Shown: in pieces, positions 27,532 through 35,358 of the stretch
Layout of the letters: each line of letters opens with the position of its first letter
How positions within the stretch are numbered: the first letter of the stretch is position 1
NCBI RefSeq assembly: GCF_000981505.1
Contig: NZ_LN827929.1
Span: 558,001 to 622,000 of the forward strand
DNA from: Candidatus Methylopumilus planktonicus
GTDB lineage: Bacteria > Pseudomonadota > Gammaproteobacteria > Burkholderiales > Methylophilaceae
Reading direction: 5' to 3'
Length of the DNA: 64,000 nucleotides
Notes under the pieces: model-generated
Databases searched by the model: none
What the model was told of the DNA's origin: nothing
Seen by the model: the letters and a program-made list of their open reading frames with translations, nothing else
Program-made: the position numbers and the translations under genes

Positions 27532-28386
27532 TTATCGTGACCATTCACTTCGAGTTTTACTTGCGTTTTCGAATAAAGCTAAAATCTTTTTTGCATCTTC
27601 TTGCTCAATAGCTTCCTTAAGTAATTTAATTTGATTTTCAAAGTGCTTAATATCTTCAAGAATAAATTCTCTATTTGCGAGTGTAATGTCTTTCCACATT
27701 TCAGGAGAGCTCGCTGCAATTCTTGTAAAATCCTTAAATCCACTTGCGGCGAATTTTAAAAGTTCATTTGCATTTGTTCTTTGGGTAATCATATCCACGA
27801 GTGAAAAAGCTAACAGATGAGGAAGATGACTAATCGTTGAAAATATTTTGTCATGATCGCCATGGGACATATTTGAAACTATAGCGCCTGCATTTTTCCA
27901 GAGCAATTCAATCACTTCTTTTGCTCGAGGAGATGTGTCTTGATCCGGCGTTAAAATGACATTTTTACCTTTAAATAAATCAATATGGGCTGCAGTTGCT
28001 CCATGTTTTTCGGATCCAGCAATAGGGTGACTGCCAATAAATTGTGAGTATTGACTACCTAAAATTTCTTTTGCCGATTCAATTACACTTGTTTTGGTGC
28101 TTCCAACATCGGTGATAATCGTATGTGAAGATAAATGTGGCTGAATCGTTTTGAGTATTGAGGAAAATTGAGCAACAGGTGTCGCAATAATAATAATATG
28201 AGCTTCTGCAATATCTTTATTTAATTCTTGGCTCGTGCGATCAATAAGTTTAAGTTTAATTGCATCATTAAGGTTATCTTGGTTTCTTCCGACGCCTACA
28301 ATATCAGAAGCGATACCTGATTTTTTTGTGGAGAGTGCAATAGATCCGCCAATAAGACCTACACCAAAAATAAGAATTTTATTCAC
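27532..28386 (-). CDS. tyrA: Prephenate dehydrogenase
   Basis: A 284-residue monofunctional prephenate (or arogenate) dehydrogenase in tyrosine synthesis. The NAD-binding motif is FGVGLIGGSIALS (about residues 7-19), and GSHPIAGSEKHGA (about 118-130) holds the active-site histidine. No chorismate mutase domain is attached, so it is the short class. Aligned with aroA-cmk-rpsA-ihfB on the minus strand; pheA, often directly upstream of tyrA, is replaced by aat-bpt. Confidence 0.94.
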   Translation of the reverse strand: MNKILIFGVGLIGGSIALSTKKSGIASDIVGVGRNQDNLNDAIKLKLIDRTSQELNKDIAEAHIIIIATPVAQFSSILKTIQPHLSSHTIITDVGSTKTSVIESAKEILGSQYSQFIGSHPIAGSEKHGATAAHIDLFKGKNVILTPDQDTSPRAKEVIELLWKNAGAIVSNMSHGDHDKIFSTISHLPHLLAFSLVDMITQRTNANELLKFAASGFKDFTRIAASSPEMWKDITLANREFILEDIKHFENQIKLLKEAIEQEDAKKILALFENASKTRSEWSR

Positions 28387-28400
28387 TGTATATAGTTGAT

Positions 28401-29162
28401 TTATTTGATATTGTTTAACAATTGAATTGTATCATGTTCACTATTAAATGATCGCCATTCGTTATTTATGAAAAGCTCAAAAGGCTTAAAGTGAGTTTTG
28501 TAATTCATCTTTTTGCTCTCTTGAATCCAGTAGCCCAAATAAACATAATCTAGTTTTTTTTCAATACACCAATTGATGAGCCACAGTATGGAATAAGTAC
28601 CATAACTGACAGATTTGTCGCTCGTATCAAAAAATGTATAAACCGCAGAGATACCGTTTTTAACTATATCGACAAAACTAACAATTTTTAAATCGCCTTG
28701 ATCTTGAAATTGAATTAATCGACTATCAATATTACTTTGTAATAAAAATTCACTGTACTGATTTACGTCTTCATCATTTGCGCTCACTTTTTCATGTCTA
28801 TTTTTTTGATATTCCAAATAAAGCCTGAAATGATCTTCATGAAAAGAAAGTGGTAGCAGGGAAGCTTGAAGATGCTGATGGTTTTTGATAACTCTCTTGA
28901 AGTTTTTTGAGCGCATAAAATTCTTAACATTGATGCGAATAGGAATGCATGCATGACAAAGTTCACAATAAGGTTTGTATGTGAATTTACCACTTCTTCG
29001 AAAACCCTTCTTTATAAGATCATCGAAGTGTTTTTGGCTTATGAGGTGATGAGGTGTCGCAACTAATGATTGGGATGCACGACCTTCTATATAACCACAG
29101 GCATAACTCGTAGTGACATAGAATTGAATCTTATGACTCGATAATTCGTCAGGAAGGCTCAT
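28401..29162 (-). CDS. bpt: Aspartate/glutamate leucyltransferase Bpt
   Basis: A 253-residue arginyl-transferase-family protein. Bacterial Bpt transfers leucine from Leu-tRNA to N-terminal Asp or Glu, tagging proteins for ClpS/ClpAP. It has the N-terminal CGYIEGRASQSLVATP motif (about residues 22-37), GFRRSGKFTYKPYCELCHACIPIRI (about 53-77) with its cysteine cluster, and the C-terminal YLGYWIQESKKMNYKTHFKP stretch (about 214-233). It overlaps aat by 4 bp (ATGA), so both N-end-rule transferases are made together. Confidence 0.95.
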   Translation of the reverse strand: MSLPDELSSHKIQFYVTTSYACGYIEGRASQSLVATPHHLISQKHFDDLIKKGFRRSGKFTYKPYCELCHACIPIRINVKNFMRSKNFKRVIKNHQHLQASLLPLSFHEDHFRLYLEYQKNRHEKVSANDEDVNQYSEFLLQSNIDSRLIQFQDQGDLKIVSFVDIVKNGISAVYTFFDTSDKSVSYGTYSILWLINWCIEKKLDYVYLGYWIQESKKMNYKTHFKPFELFINNEWRSFNSEHDTIQLLNNIK

Positions 29163-29845
29163 GTTTTAATGTAAGTATTAAGTAATTGAATAAAACGGTC
29201 ACGAGAAATCTCTTTAGCACCTAAACTTAAAAGATGATTCGTTTTCATCTGACAGTCTACCATCTTAATACCTATATTTTTTAGATACTGAATGGCAAGA
29301 ACAAAAGCCATTTTAGAGGCGTCTCTTTCATAATGAAACATGGATTCACCAAAGAAAACCCCATCTAGAACTATTCCATAAAGGCCGCCGACAAGATTTT
29401 CATTAAAATAGATCTCAAAAGAATGGGCAACTTTCAGCCGATGTAATTCTGAGTATGCATTAATAATACGATCGTCAATCCATGTACCATCCTGGCCTTT
29501 TCTTTTTATTTCACTACAAAATTTAATGACAGATGAAAAATCCTTGTCTATTAAAAATTGATAATTATTTTTATTAATTTTCTTATATAAAGATGATGAA
29601 ATTTTAAGATCTTCAGGAAATAATATTAATCTTGGATCAGGTGACCACCATAAAATAGGTTCGTGTTTATTAAACCAAGGAAAGATACCTTGTTTATAAG
29701 CTTCAATAATTTTTTTAGCTTCAAGTGTTTTGGATATTGCAATAAGACCATTCGGCTCAATAAGGGCTTGATCAGTCTTCGGAAAGGGGTCATGATTACT
29801 AAGAAAAGCGATGGAACCAAAATTAGTTTTTATCCATTGATCCAT
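29159..29845 (-). CDS. aat: Leucyl/phenylalanyl-tRNA--protein transferase
   Basis: A 228-residue GNAT-like transferase adding Leu or Phe to N-terminal Arg or Lys, making N-degrons for ClpS/ClpAP. Diagnostic segments are YKQGIFPWF (about residues 50-58) with WWSPDPRLIL following, and LVGGLYGIVLDGVFFGESMFH (about 150-170), plus CQMKTNHLLSLGA near residue 200. Tandem aat-bpt is the usual betaproteobacterial arrangement. It is divergent from the TraB/GumN gene. Confidence 0.96.
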   Translation of the reverse strand: MDQWIKTNFGSIAFLSNHDPFPKTDQALIEPNGLIAISKTLEAKKIIEAYKQGIFPWFNKHEPILWWSPDPRLILFPEDLKISSSLYKKINKNNYQFLIDKDFSSVIKFCSEIKRKGQDGTWIDDRIINAYSELHRLKVAHSFEIYFNENLVGGLYGIVLDGVFFGESMFHYERDASKMAFVLAIQYLKNIGIKMVDCQMKTNHLLSLGAKEISRDRFIQLLNTYIKT

Positions 29846-29882
29846 ATGTTCTTGTGAGGAATGCTTAATTTAATTTCAAGGT

Positions 29883-30737
29883 ATGAAACGTTTTTTTATA
29901 TTAGTTATTTTACTCTTAAATATAGTCCCAATCGCTTACGCTAGTGAGCGAGGGTTGTTCTGGAAATTAAAAGCACCCAATGGCTCGACGCATTATTTAT
30001 TCGGTACTATGCATACTGATGACAATAGAATTATTAAGTTCCTACCTATTGTTAAAAAATCCGTCAATGCATCAGATCTTCTTTTAGTAGAAATTGCGCC
30101 CAACGATCACTCACAAAATCTTTTTATGCAGAATCATTCCCTAGTCACGGATTTAAATGAGATAGAGCTGCAGCAAATTAAAAAACTAGCAGAATTTCAT
30201 GTCATGCATTTTGAGAATGCTATAAGAATGAAGCCTTGGCTCTTAGCTATTATTTTTGATTCACCCAAGCCCCATACCGAATTCAATCAGGACTATCTTT
30301 TAACGGCAATGGCAGAGGATTTAGATAAAGAAGTTATAGGGCTTGAGTCATCACAAGAGCATTTTGCTACGATGGATTCTCTCTCTAACGATGAACAATT
30401 AATAATACTTAGGGCGGTTTTAAAAAAAACAGAGAAAGAAAAATTATCTGATTACAATTTACTCATGAAACAATACGTCTCAGGTGATGTTGAGCAAATA
30501 CGAAAAACTGATGAACGATTAACAGGTAAATTAATGCCAGAAGCTATGTGGGCTAAAATTAAAGTTAAGCTTATGGGTGAGAGAAATAAGAAGATGGCCA
30601 TAAAAATTAAAGAGCTTTCAAAAGATAAACAATTATTTATTGCAGTCGGCGCATCCCATTTAGCAGGTCAGGACGGCTTGTTAAATCAGTTAAGAGATTC
30701 AGGCTTTAAAATGTCACCTATAAAAGCATTTGAATAA
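29883..30737 (+). CDS. TraB/GumN family protein, exported
   Basis: A 284-residue protein with a clear signal peptide (Lys-Arg, a Phe/Ile/Leu core and an Ala-Tyr-Ala-Ser cleavage region near residue 20). The N-terminal family motif is YLFGTMHTDD (about residues 38-47) and the C-terminal one is FIAVGASHLAGQDGLLNQL (about 256-274). The TraB/GumN family is widespread and thought to be metalloprotease-like, but its cellular role is unsettled. It lies 1 nt before the following methyltransferase gene. Confidence 0.85.
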   Translation: MKRFFILVILLLNIVPIAYASERGLFWKLKAPNGSTHYLFGTMHTDDNRIIKFLPIVKKSVNASDLLLVEIAPNDHSQNLFMQNHSLVTDLNEIELQQIKKLAEFHVMHFENAIRMKPWLLAIIFDSPKPHTEFNQDYLLTAMAEDLDKEVIGLESSQEHFATMDSLSNDEQLIILRAVLKKTEKEKLSDYNLLMKQYVSGDVEQIRKTDERLTGKLMPEAMWAKIKVKLMGERNKKMAIKIKELSKDKQLFIAVGASHLAGQDGLLNQLRDSGFKMSPIKAFE

Positions 30738-30738
30738 T

Positions 30739-31515
30739 ATGAAACGCCAGTTAATTTCATCTCGTGGCAACCAACATTTTAAGCATTTAAAGAAACTTAG
30801 TGAATCCCCTCGTTATCGGTATGAAGTTCAGCAAACCATTCTAGACGGTATACACCTCATTGAGTCTTATGCTCAGCGCTTTGGCTCCCCAGACTCTGTG
30901 GCTTTAATTCAAGGTAGTGACATAAATAAGATCTCAGGATATTTAAATGAAGATACGCAAGTCTTAGAATTTCCAGCAGGACTTTTTTCTGAAATAGCTC
31001 CTGTTATGTCCCCGACAGGCATTCTTGCATCTATTAACATTCCACATTTAGATGCACCAAAAAAACAGAACTGTATTTTATTGTTGGAAAATATTCAAGA
31101 CCCGGGTAATTTAGGAAGCATTTTAAGATCTGCAAGCGCCTCAGGCGTAGATCTTGTTTATTTGTCTGATCATTGTGCTGATTTATGGTCACCTAAAGTA
31201 TTAAGAGGAGGGCAAGGCGCTCATTTTTATTTGCCATGTGTTGAGAATGCTGTTTTTTCTGACATTACAAATACTTTCGAGGGAAAAATTTTTGCAACTG
31301 AATTAACTGGAAAATCTATTTTTAAAGAAAACTTAAAAGGGCCCGTTGCTTTTATTTTTGGCAACGAAGGAAGTGGCCTTCAGTCAGAAACTATAAGTTT
31401 GACTTCGCATTCCATTCATATCCCTATGGAAATGGGGATTGAATCATTGAACGTTTCTGCTGCTGTATCGATATGTTTATATGAAAAATATAGGCAAGAA
31501 AATTTTAGTGATTAA
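30739..31515 (+). CDS. TrmH/SpoU-family RNA 2'-O-methyltransferase
   Basis: A 258-residue SPOUT methyltransferase. An N-terminal substrate-binding domain (about residues 1-95) begins with ISSRGNQHFKHLKKL, and the trefoil-knot domain has motif 1 LLLENIQDPGNLGSILRSA (about 111-129), motif 2 FIFGNEGSGL (about 206-215) and motif 3 ESLNVSAAVSICLYE (about 232-246). Members methylate ribose in 23S rRNA or tRNA; the target here is unknown. I chose the ATG at 30739, right after the traB-like stop, over an upstream TTG at 30730. Its 3' end overlaps hslO by 11 bp. Confidence 0.88.
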   Translation: MKRQLISSRGNQHFKHLKKLSESPRYRYEVQQTILDGIHLIESYAQRFGSPDSVALIQGSDINKISGYLNEDTQVLEFPAGLFSEIAPVMSPTGILASINIPHLDAPKKQNCILLLENIQDPGNLGSILRSASASGVDLVYLSDHCADLWSPKVLRGGQGAHFYLPCVENAVFSDITNTFEGKIFATELTGKSIFKENLKGPVAFIFGNEGSGLQSETISLTSHSIHIPMEMGIESLNVSAAVSICLYEKYRQENFSD

Positions 31516-32392
31516 CCGAGTTATTCGATTCGTTAAATACAAAATCTACTTCATCTTCTGAATATTGATAGCACTCATTGCAGAAATCGCAGTGAATTGT
31601 TATGGAAGCTTGCTCTTCAATGATGGAGTTACATTCTTCCTTTCCAATAAGCTGAAGCATGTTTTCAACACTTTTTTTGGAGCAGCTACAGGCAAAGCCA
31701 AGGTGAGTTGGATCGTATAAGCGAATTGTTTCTGATGAAAATACATTCTGAAGAATCTCAGATACTTCTAATTCAGGACGAAGCTCACTAAACGATTGGT
31801 TAGCAGATTCAACAATTCTTTCCCAAATATTTTTCATTTCATCTTGATTTAATTCCTCCGCTGAAGAATTAAATGGAAGCTTTTGAATAAGAAGGCCATG
31901 AAAAATATCATTTTGAGAATAGATCCAGAGTTTGGTTTGAATCTGCTCTGACCTTATCATATAATTTTCAAGAAGTTCACTGATTGAGTTTCCTTCCATA
32001 GGCACGATGCCTTGATAGGGCGTTTTTGCATTTTTTTGAATTAAAGTAATAATGAAGTGGCCTTCTTTAATAAGGTCTATTGGCGTCAGAGATTCAATAG
32101 CACCTCTCCATTTAACCGTGCCCCGCATCCCTAAATTTCCATTACATTCAGCGATTAATAATTTGAGTGGTCCATTGGTTTGAATTTGCAACGTCAGTGA
32201 GCCGTCAAGCTTGAGTGTTGAAGCGAGGAGAGAGCTTGCCACCATAAGCTCTCCCAATATGGCATGAAGATTCTGAGGTAGCGCTTGATGTTGCGTAGCC
32301 TCTTCGATTGCATGACTTAGCCTTACGTAGTTACCCCGAATATCTGTGTTTTCAAAAATAAATCGATGTAATTTGTCTTCTGAGTTATGCAT
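31505..32392 (-). CDS. hslO: Redox-regulated chaperone Hsp33
   Basis: A 295-residue Hsp33, a holdase activated by oxidation of its zinc-bound cysteines. The C-terminal redox switch is complete: a CSC pair (FACSCSKKS, about residues 237-245) and a CDFCNEC pair (about 271-277). The N-terminal substrate-binding domain covers about residues 5-180. It is 4 nt after a DUF3301 gene and convergent with the methyltransferase gene. Confidence 0.95.
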   Translation of the reverse strand: MHNSEDKLHRFIFENTDIRGNYVRLSHAIEEATQHQALPQNLHAILGELMVASSLLASTLKLDGSLTLQIQTNGPLKLLIAECNGNLGMRGTVKWRGAIESLTPIDLIKEGHFIITLIQKNAKTPYQGIVPMEGNSISELLENYMIRSEQIQTKLWIYSQNDIFHGLLIQKLPFNSSAEELNQDEMKNIWERIVESANQSFSELRPELEVSEILQNVFSSETIRLYDPTHLGFACSCSKKSVENMLQLIGKEECNSIIEEQASITIHCDFCNECYQYSEDEVDFVFNESNNSVNH

Positions 32393-32396
32393 AAAA

Positions 32397-32711
32397 TTAA
32401 ATTTCCATGCTGATGTAGGGCGGGATATGCCAGTTATGTAAATGCTTTCCTAAGAGGAAAAGATTACATTTGATTCGATCGTTTGTGGAGCTGCTCACCA
32501 TAAATTCGTAACATCTTAATATGGCAACCTGACCTTTTTCATTTCGTTTTAATGTAATTTTTTCGCATGCAACTGTCTCATCTAAAAACTGAAGATCAAA
32601 TTGCTTAGATAAATTTTTCCCAAGTTGAATGGCAAGCTCACGTTTTGAGATTGTATCAATCCAAAACCAAACGGTCACAATAAGTAAAACAAGAAGGATA
32701 TATTCAAGCAT
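32397..32711 (-). CDS. DUF3301 family protein
   Basis: A small protein of about 104 residues with one N-terminal membrane helix (MLEYILLVLLIVTVWFW), followed by a soluble part containing the family stretch RELAIQLGKNLSKQFDLQFLDETVA cut here into AIQLGKNL and LDETVACEKITLKR. DUF3301 proteins are found in beta- and gammaproteobacteria and have no known function. The start at 32711 matches the family better than the ATG at 32738, which adds nine residues. Next to hslO, 4 nt away, suggesting co-transcription. Confidence 0.75.
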   Translation of the reverse strand: MLEYILLVLLIVTVWFWIDTISKRELAIQLGKNLSKQFDLQFLDETVACEKITLKRNEKGQVAILRCYEFMVSSSTNDRIKCNLFLLGKHLHNWHIPPYISMEI

Positions 32712-32779
32712 AAATGTAATTTTAAAAATGATCTTCATATCTTAAACGTGCTTCAGTGAGACTTTAATGATTATTTTTA

Positions 32780-32835
32780 TGCTTTATTTGTGTGCATTAA
32801 AAAAGTATTTCATAGAAATGCACAAAAATAGTGCT
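32780..32835. promoter_or_regulatory. Two NtrC-like dyads upstream of amt
   Basis: The 238-bp region before amt holds TGCAC-N7-GTGCT (32819-32835), one mismatch from the NtrC consensus TGCAC-N7-GTGCA, and a weaker TGCTT-N7-GTGCA (32780-32796). Their centres are 39 bp apart, and they lie 115-170 bp before the start codon, where NtrC enhancers usually sit. No sigma-54 -24/-12 element (GG-N10-GC) is visible between them and the gene. Nothing else coding was found in this gap. Confidence 0.35.
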
Positions 32836-32949
32836 TAAAAGTAGATTTTTTTACAAATTTTAAAATAAAAAAATCACAATCTCTTATTTTTATTCATCCT
32901 TATATAAAATCAAGTCTAATTTAATACTTATAGATGAGGAAAGCCCTTT

Positions 32950-34140
32950 ATGGATAACTTAATTGGTGCAAATGATGTTTTATTTGTTTTATTGGGCGCA
33001 GTTATGGTGCTAGCTATGCATGCAGGCTTCGCATTTTTAGAGGTTGGCACTGTTCGTCATAAAAACCAAGTCAATGCGCTTGTTAAAATCCTTGTCGATT
33101 TTTCAGTATCTACACTGGCCTACTTTTTTATAGGCTATGGCATTGCCTATGGCGTGAGTTTCTTGTCACCCGCAGAAACTCTGTCTGCTAAAAATGGTTA
33201 TGAACTCGTTAAGTTTTTCTTTTTACTTACTTTTGCTGCAGCTATTCCTGCAATTATATCGGGTGGTATAGCTGAAAGAGCTAAATTCAATTCTCAATTA
33301 GCAGCTACTTTTGCTTTGGTTGGCTTCGTATATCCATTTTTTGAAGGTATTGCTTGGAATAATCATTTAGGGGTCCAATCTTTCCTTGAAGGTAATTTTG
33401 GGTTTAAATTCCACGATTTTGCAGGTTCAGTAGTTGTCCATGCCATGGGGGGTTGGATAGCTTTAGCGGCTGTTTTATTACTTGGGGCAAGACATGGTAG
33501 ATATGGTAAAGATGGAAGGCTGCATGCTTACCCGCCATCTAATTTCCCCTTTTTGGCTTTAGGTGCTTGGATCCTAACTGTAGGGTGGTTTGGTTTTAAC
33601 GTTATGTCAGCGCAAACAGCGAATGGTATTTCAGGCCTTGTAGCAATTAATTCTCTAATGGCATTAGCGGGTGGGACTATAGCAGCTCTTGTCGTTGGAA
33701 AAAATGATCCCGGTTTTATCCATAACGGGCCACTTGCAGGTCTTGTAGCAGTGTGTGCAGGATCAGATATTTTTCATCCCATTGGCGCTCTGATTACGGG
33801 TTTAGTCGCAGGTATTCTTTTTGTATGGACCTTTACTCTTACACAAAATCGTTTAAAAATTGATGATGTGTTGGGTGTGTGGCCATTGCATGGACTTTGT
33901 GGTGCGTGGGGCGGTATTGCCGCAGGCATTTTTGGATCAACTTATTTTGGTGGCATGGGAGGTGTTAGCTTTGCATCTCAACTTATAGGAACTTTATTAG
34001 GCGTATTGATAGCACTTATCGGTGGATTCCTAGTTTACGGCACCCTTAAGCATTTCTTTGGTATTCGATTAACCCAAGAAGAAGAATTTAATGGTGCTGA
34101 TATTTCGATTCATAAAACTGCAGCTAACGCAGAAGATTAA
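32950..34140 (+). CDS. amt: Ammonium transporter (Amt family)
   Basis: A 396-residue Amt/MEP channel with about eleven membrane helices and no cleavable signal peptide. The pore residues are present: Asp156 and His164 in DFAGSVVVH, the second twin histidine His314 in WPLHGLCGAWGG, and WFGFN around residue 213. The N-terminal MHAGFAFLEVGTVRHKNQVN (residues 23-42) resembles plant AMT1 and cyanobacterial types rather than the PGLALFYGG form of E. coli AmtB. No glnK gene is adjacent. A strong GAGGAAA ribosome-binding site precedes the ATG. Likely the main route for ammonium uptake in a nutrient-poor habitat, as an inference. Confidence 0.95.
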   Translation: MDNLIGANDVLFVLLGAVMVLAMHAGFAFLEVGTVRHKNQVNALVKILVDFSVSTLAYFFIGYGIAYGVSFLSPAETLSAKNGYELVKFFFLLTFAAAIPAIISGGIAERAKFNSQLAATFALVGFVYPFFEGIAWNNHLGVQSFLEGNFGFKFHDFAGSVVVHAMGGWIALAAVLLLGARHGRYGKDGRLHAYPPSNFPFLALGAWILTVGWFGFNVMSAQTANGISGLVAINSLMALAGGTIAALVVGKNDPGFIHNGPLAGLVAVCAGSDIFHPIGALITGLVAGILFVWTFTLTQNRLKIDDVLGVWPLHGLCGAWGGIAAGIFGSTYFGGMGGVSFASQLIGTLLGVLIALIGGFLVYGTLKHFFGIRLTQEEEFNGADISIHKTAANAED

Positions 34141-34185
34141 TCTTATCTCTTAAAAGCATTGTCTGTTGCCATGTTAAAATTTCCC

Positions 34186-34866
34186 ATGGCGAAATTTCAT
34201 ATCATTATTCCTGCAGCAGGCTCAGGTTCCAGAATGGGATTGGACCAGCCCAAACAGTACCTTAAAATTCACAAACAAACTTTCATTGAAAGAGTTATTC
34301 GTGTTTTTGAAAATATTCCCCTTGTCGATTCTATTCATATTGCACTTAAGCCAAAAGATGATCTTTGGAACACACTTAATCTTTCTTTGTCATCAAAAGT
34401 GAATGTGCATTATTGTGGCGGAGAATCTCGAGCTAAGACAGTTCTTAATACATTAGAAACAATAAAAACTCATATGAACGACAGTGATTGGATTTTAGTT
34501 CATGATGCAGCGCGACCAGGCGTCCAAGAAAAAGATGTTATTCATCTAATAGAGACATTAAAAAATGATCCAGTAGGCGGCTTGCTTGCATACCCCATAG
34601 CAGACACTATAAAAAAATCTGACAAAGAAGATAGGGTTATTGATTCGCCATTAAGAGATCATTTATGGCAAGCACAAACACCTCAAATGTATAGGTATAA
34701 AATGCTAATCGACGCACTTAAGTCATTTGATGGTATTCCAACCGATGAGTCTCAAGCAATCGAACGGTTAGGAATGAAGCCAAAATTAATTAAAGGCGAT
34801 TTTAAAAATTTCAAAGTAACTTATCAAGAAGATCTTAGTATTCTTGAGCATTTAATCACTGAATAG
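34186..34866 (+). CDS. ispD: 2-C-methyl-D-erythritol 4-phosphate cytidylyltransferase
   Basis: A 226-residue enzyme of the MEP isoprenoid pathway, making CDP-methylerythritol. It has the nucleotidyltransferase signature IIPAAGSGSRMGLDQPKQYL (about residues 6-25), VHDAARPGV (about 104-112) and the C-terminal GDFKNFKVTYQEDL stretch (about 204-217). I chose the ATG at 34186 because it places the motif at the usual distance; in-frame ATG 34171 and TTG 34159 are alternatives. IspF follows 6 nt later. Confidence 0.94.
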   Translation: MAKFHIIIPAAGSGSRMGLDQPKQYLKIHKQTFIERVIRVFENIPLVDSIHIALKPKDDLWNTLNLSLSSKVNVHYCGGESRAKTVLNTLETIKTHMNDSDWILVHDAARPGVQEKDVIHLIETLKNDPVGGLLAYPIADTIKKSDKEDRVIDSPLRDHLWQAQTPQMYRYKMLIDALKSFDGIPTDESQAIERLGMKPKLIKGDFKNFKVTYQEDLSILEHLITE

Positions 34867-34872
34867 GTATTT

Positions 34873-35352
34873 ATGATGATAAAAGTTGGACAAGGTTTTG
34901 ATGTTCATCAGTTAGTGAACGGCAGAAAATGTATTATTGGAGGAGTTGAAATTCCTTTTCATAAGGGATTGGACGGCCATTCAGATGCGGATGTTCTTTT
35001 ACATGCAATTGCTGATGCAATATGTGGTGCAGCTGGGCTTGGAGATATAGGCAAGCATTTTCCAAATACAGACCCATCTATTAAAAATATAGACTCCAGA
35101 GACATTTTGAAGAAAGTAATTTTATTAATTCAAGAAAAAAAATATTCGATTATTAATATTGATGCCACAGTAATTTGTGAATTACCTAAATTAGCAGCGT
35201 ATATTGACCTAATGAAAAATAATATTGCATTAGATTGTAATATAGATATTCACGCAGTGAATGTGAAAGCAACAACAACTGAAACTCTAGGATTCGCTGG
35301 AAGAGGCGAAGGTATTGCAGCTCAGGCTATTTGTTTATTAGAGTCTAAATAG
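34873..35352 (+). CDS. ispF: 2-C-methyl-D-erythritol 2,4-cyclodiphosphate synthase
   Basis: A 159-residue trimeric zinc enzyme of the MEP pathway. The metal site residues lie in GFDVHQL (about residues 8-14) and in GLDGHSDADVLLHAIADAI (about 33-51), and the ATTTETLGFAGRGEGIAAQA motif (about 132-151) closes the active site. ispD-ispF adjacency is the common bacterial arrangement. The junction reads TAGGTATTTATG, with the ribosome-binding site embedded in the ispD stop codon. Confidence 0.97.
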   Translation: MMIKVGQGFDVHQLVNGRKCIIGGVEIPFHKGLDGHSDADVLLHAIADAICGAAGLGDIGKHFPNTDPSIKNIDSRDILKKVILLIQEKKYSIINIDATVICELPKLAAYIDLMKNNIALDCNIDIHAVNVKATTTETLGFAGRGEGIAAQAICLLESK

Positions 35353-35358
35353 GTTTTT

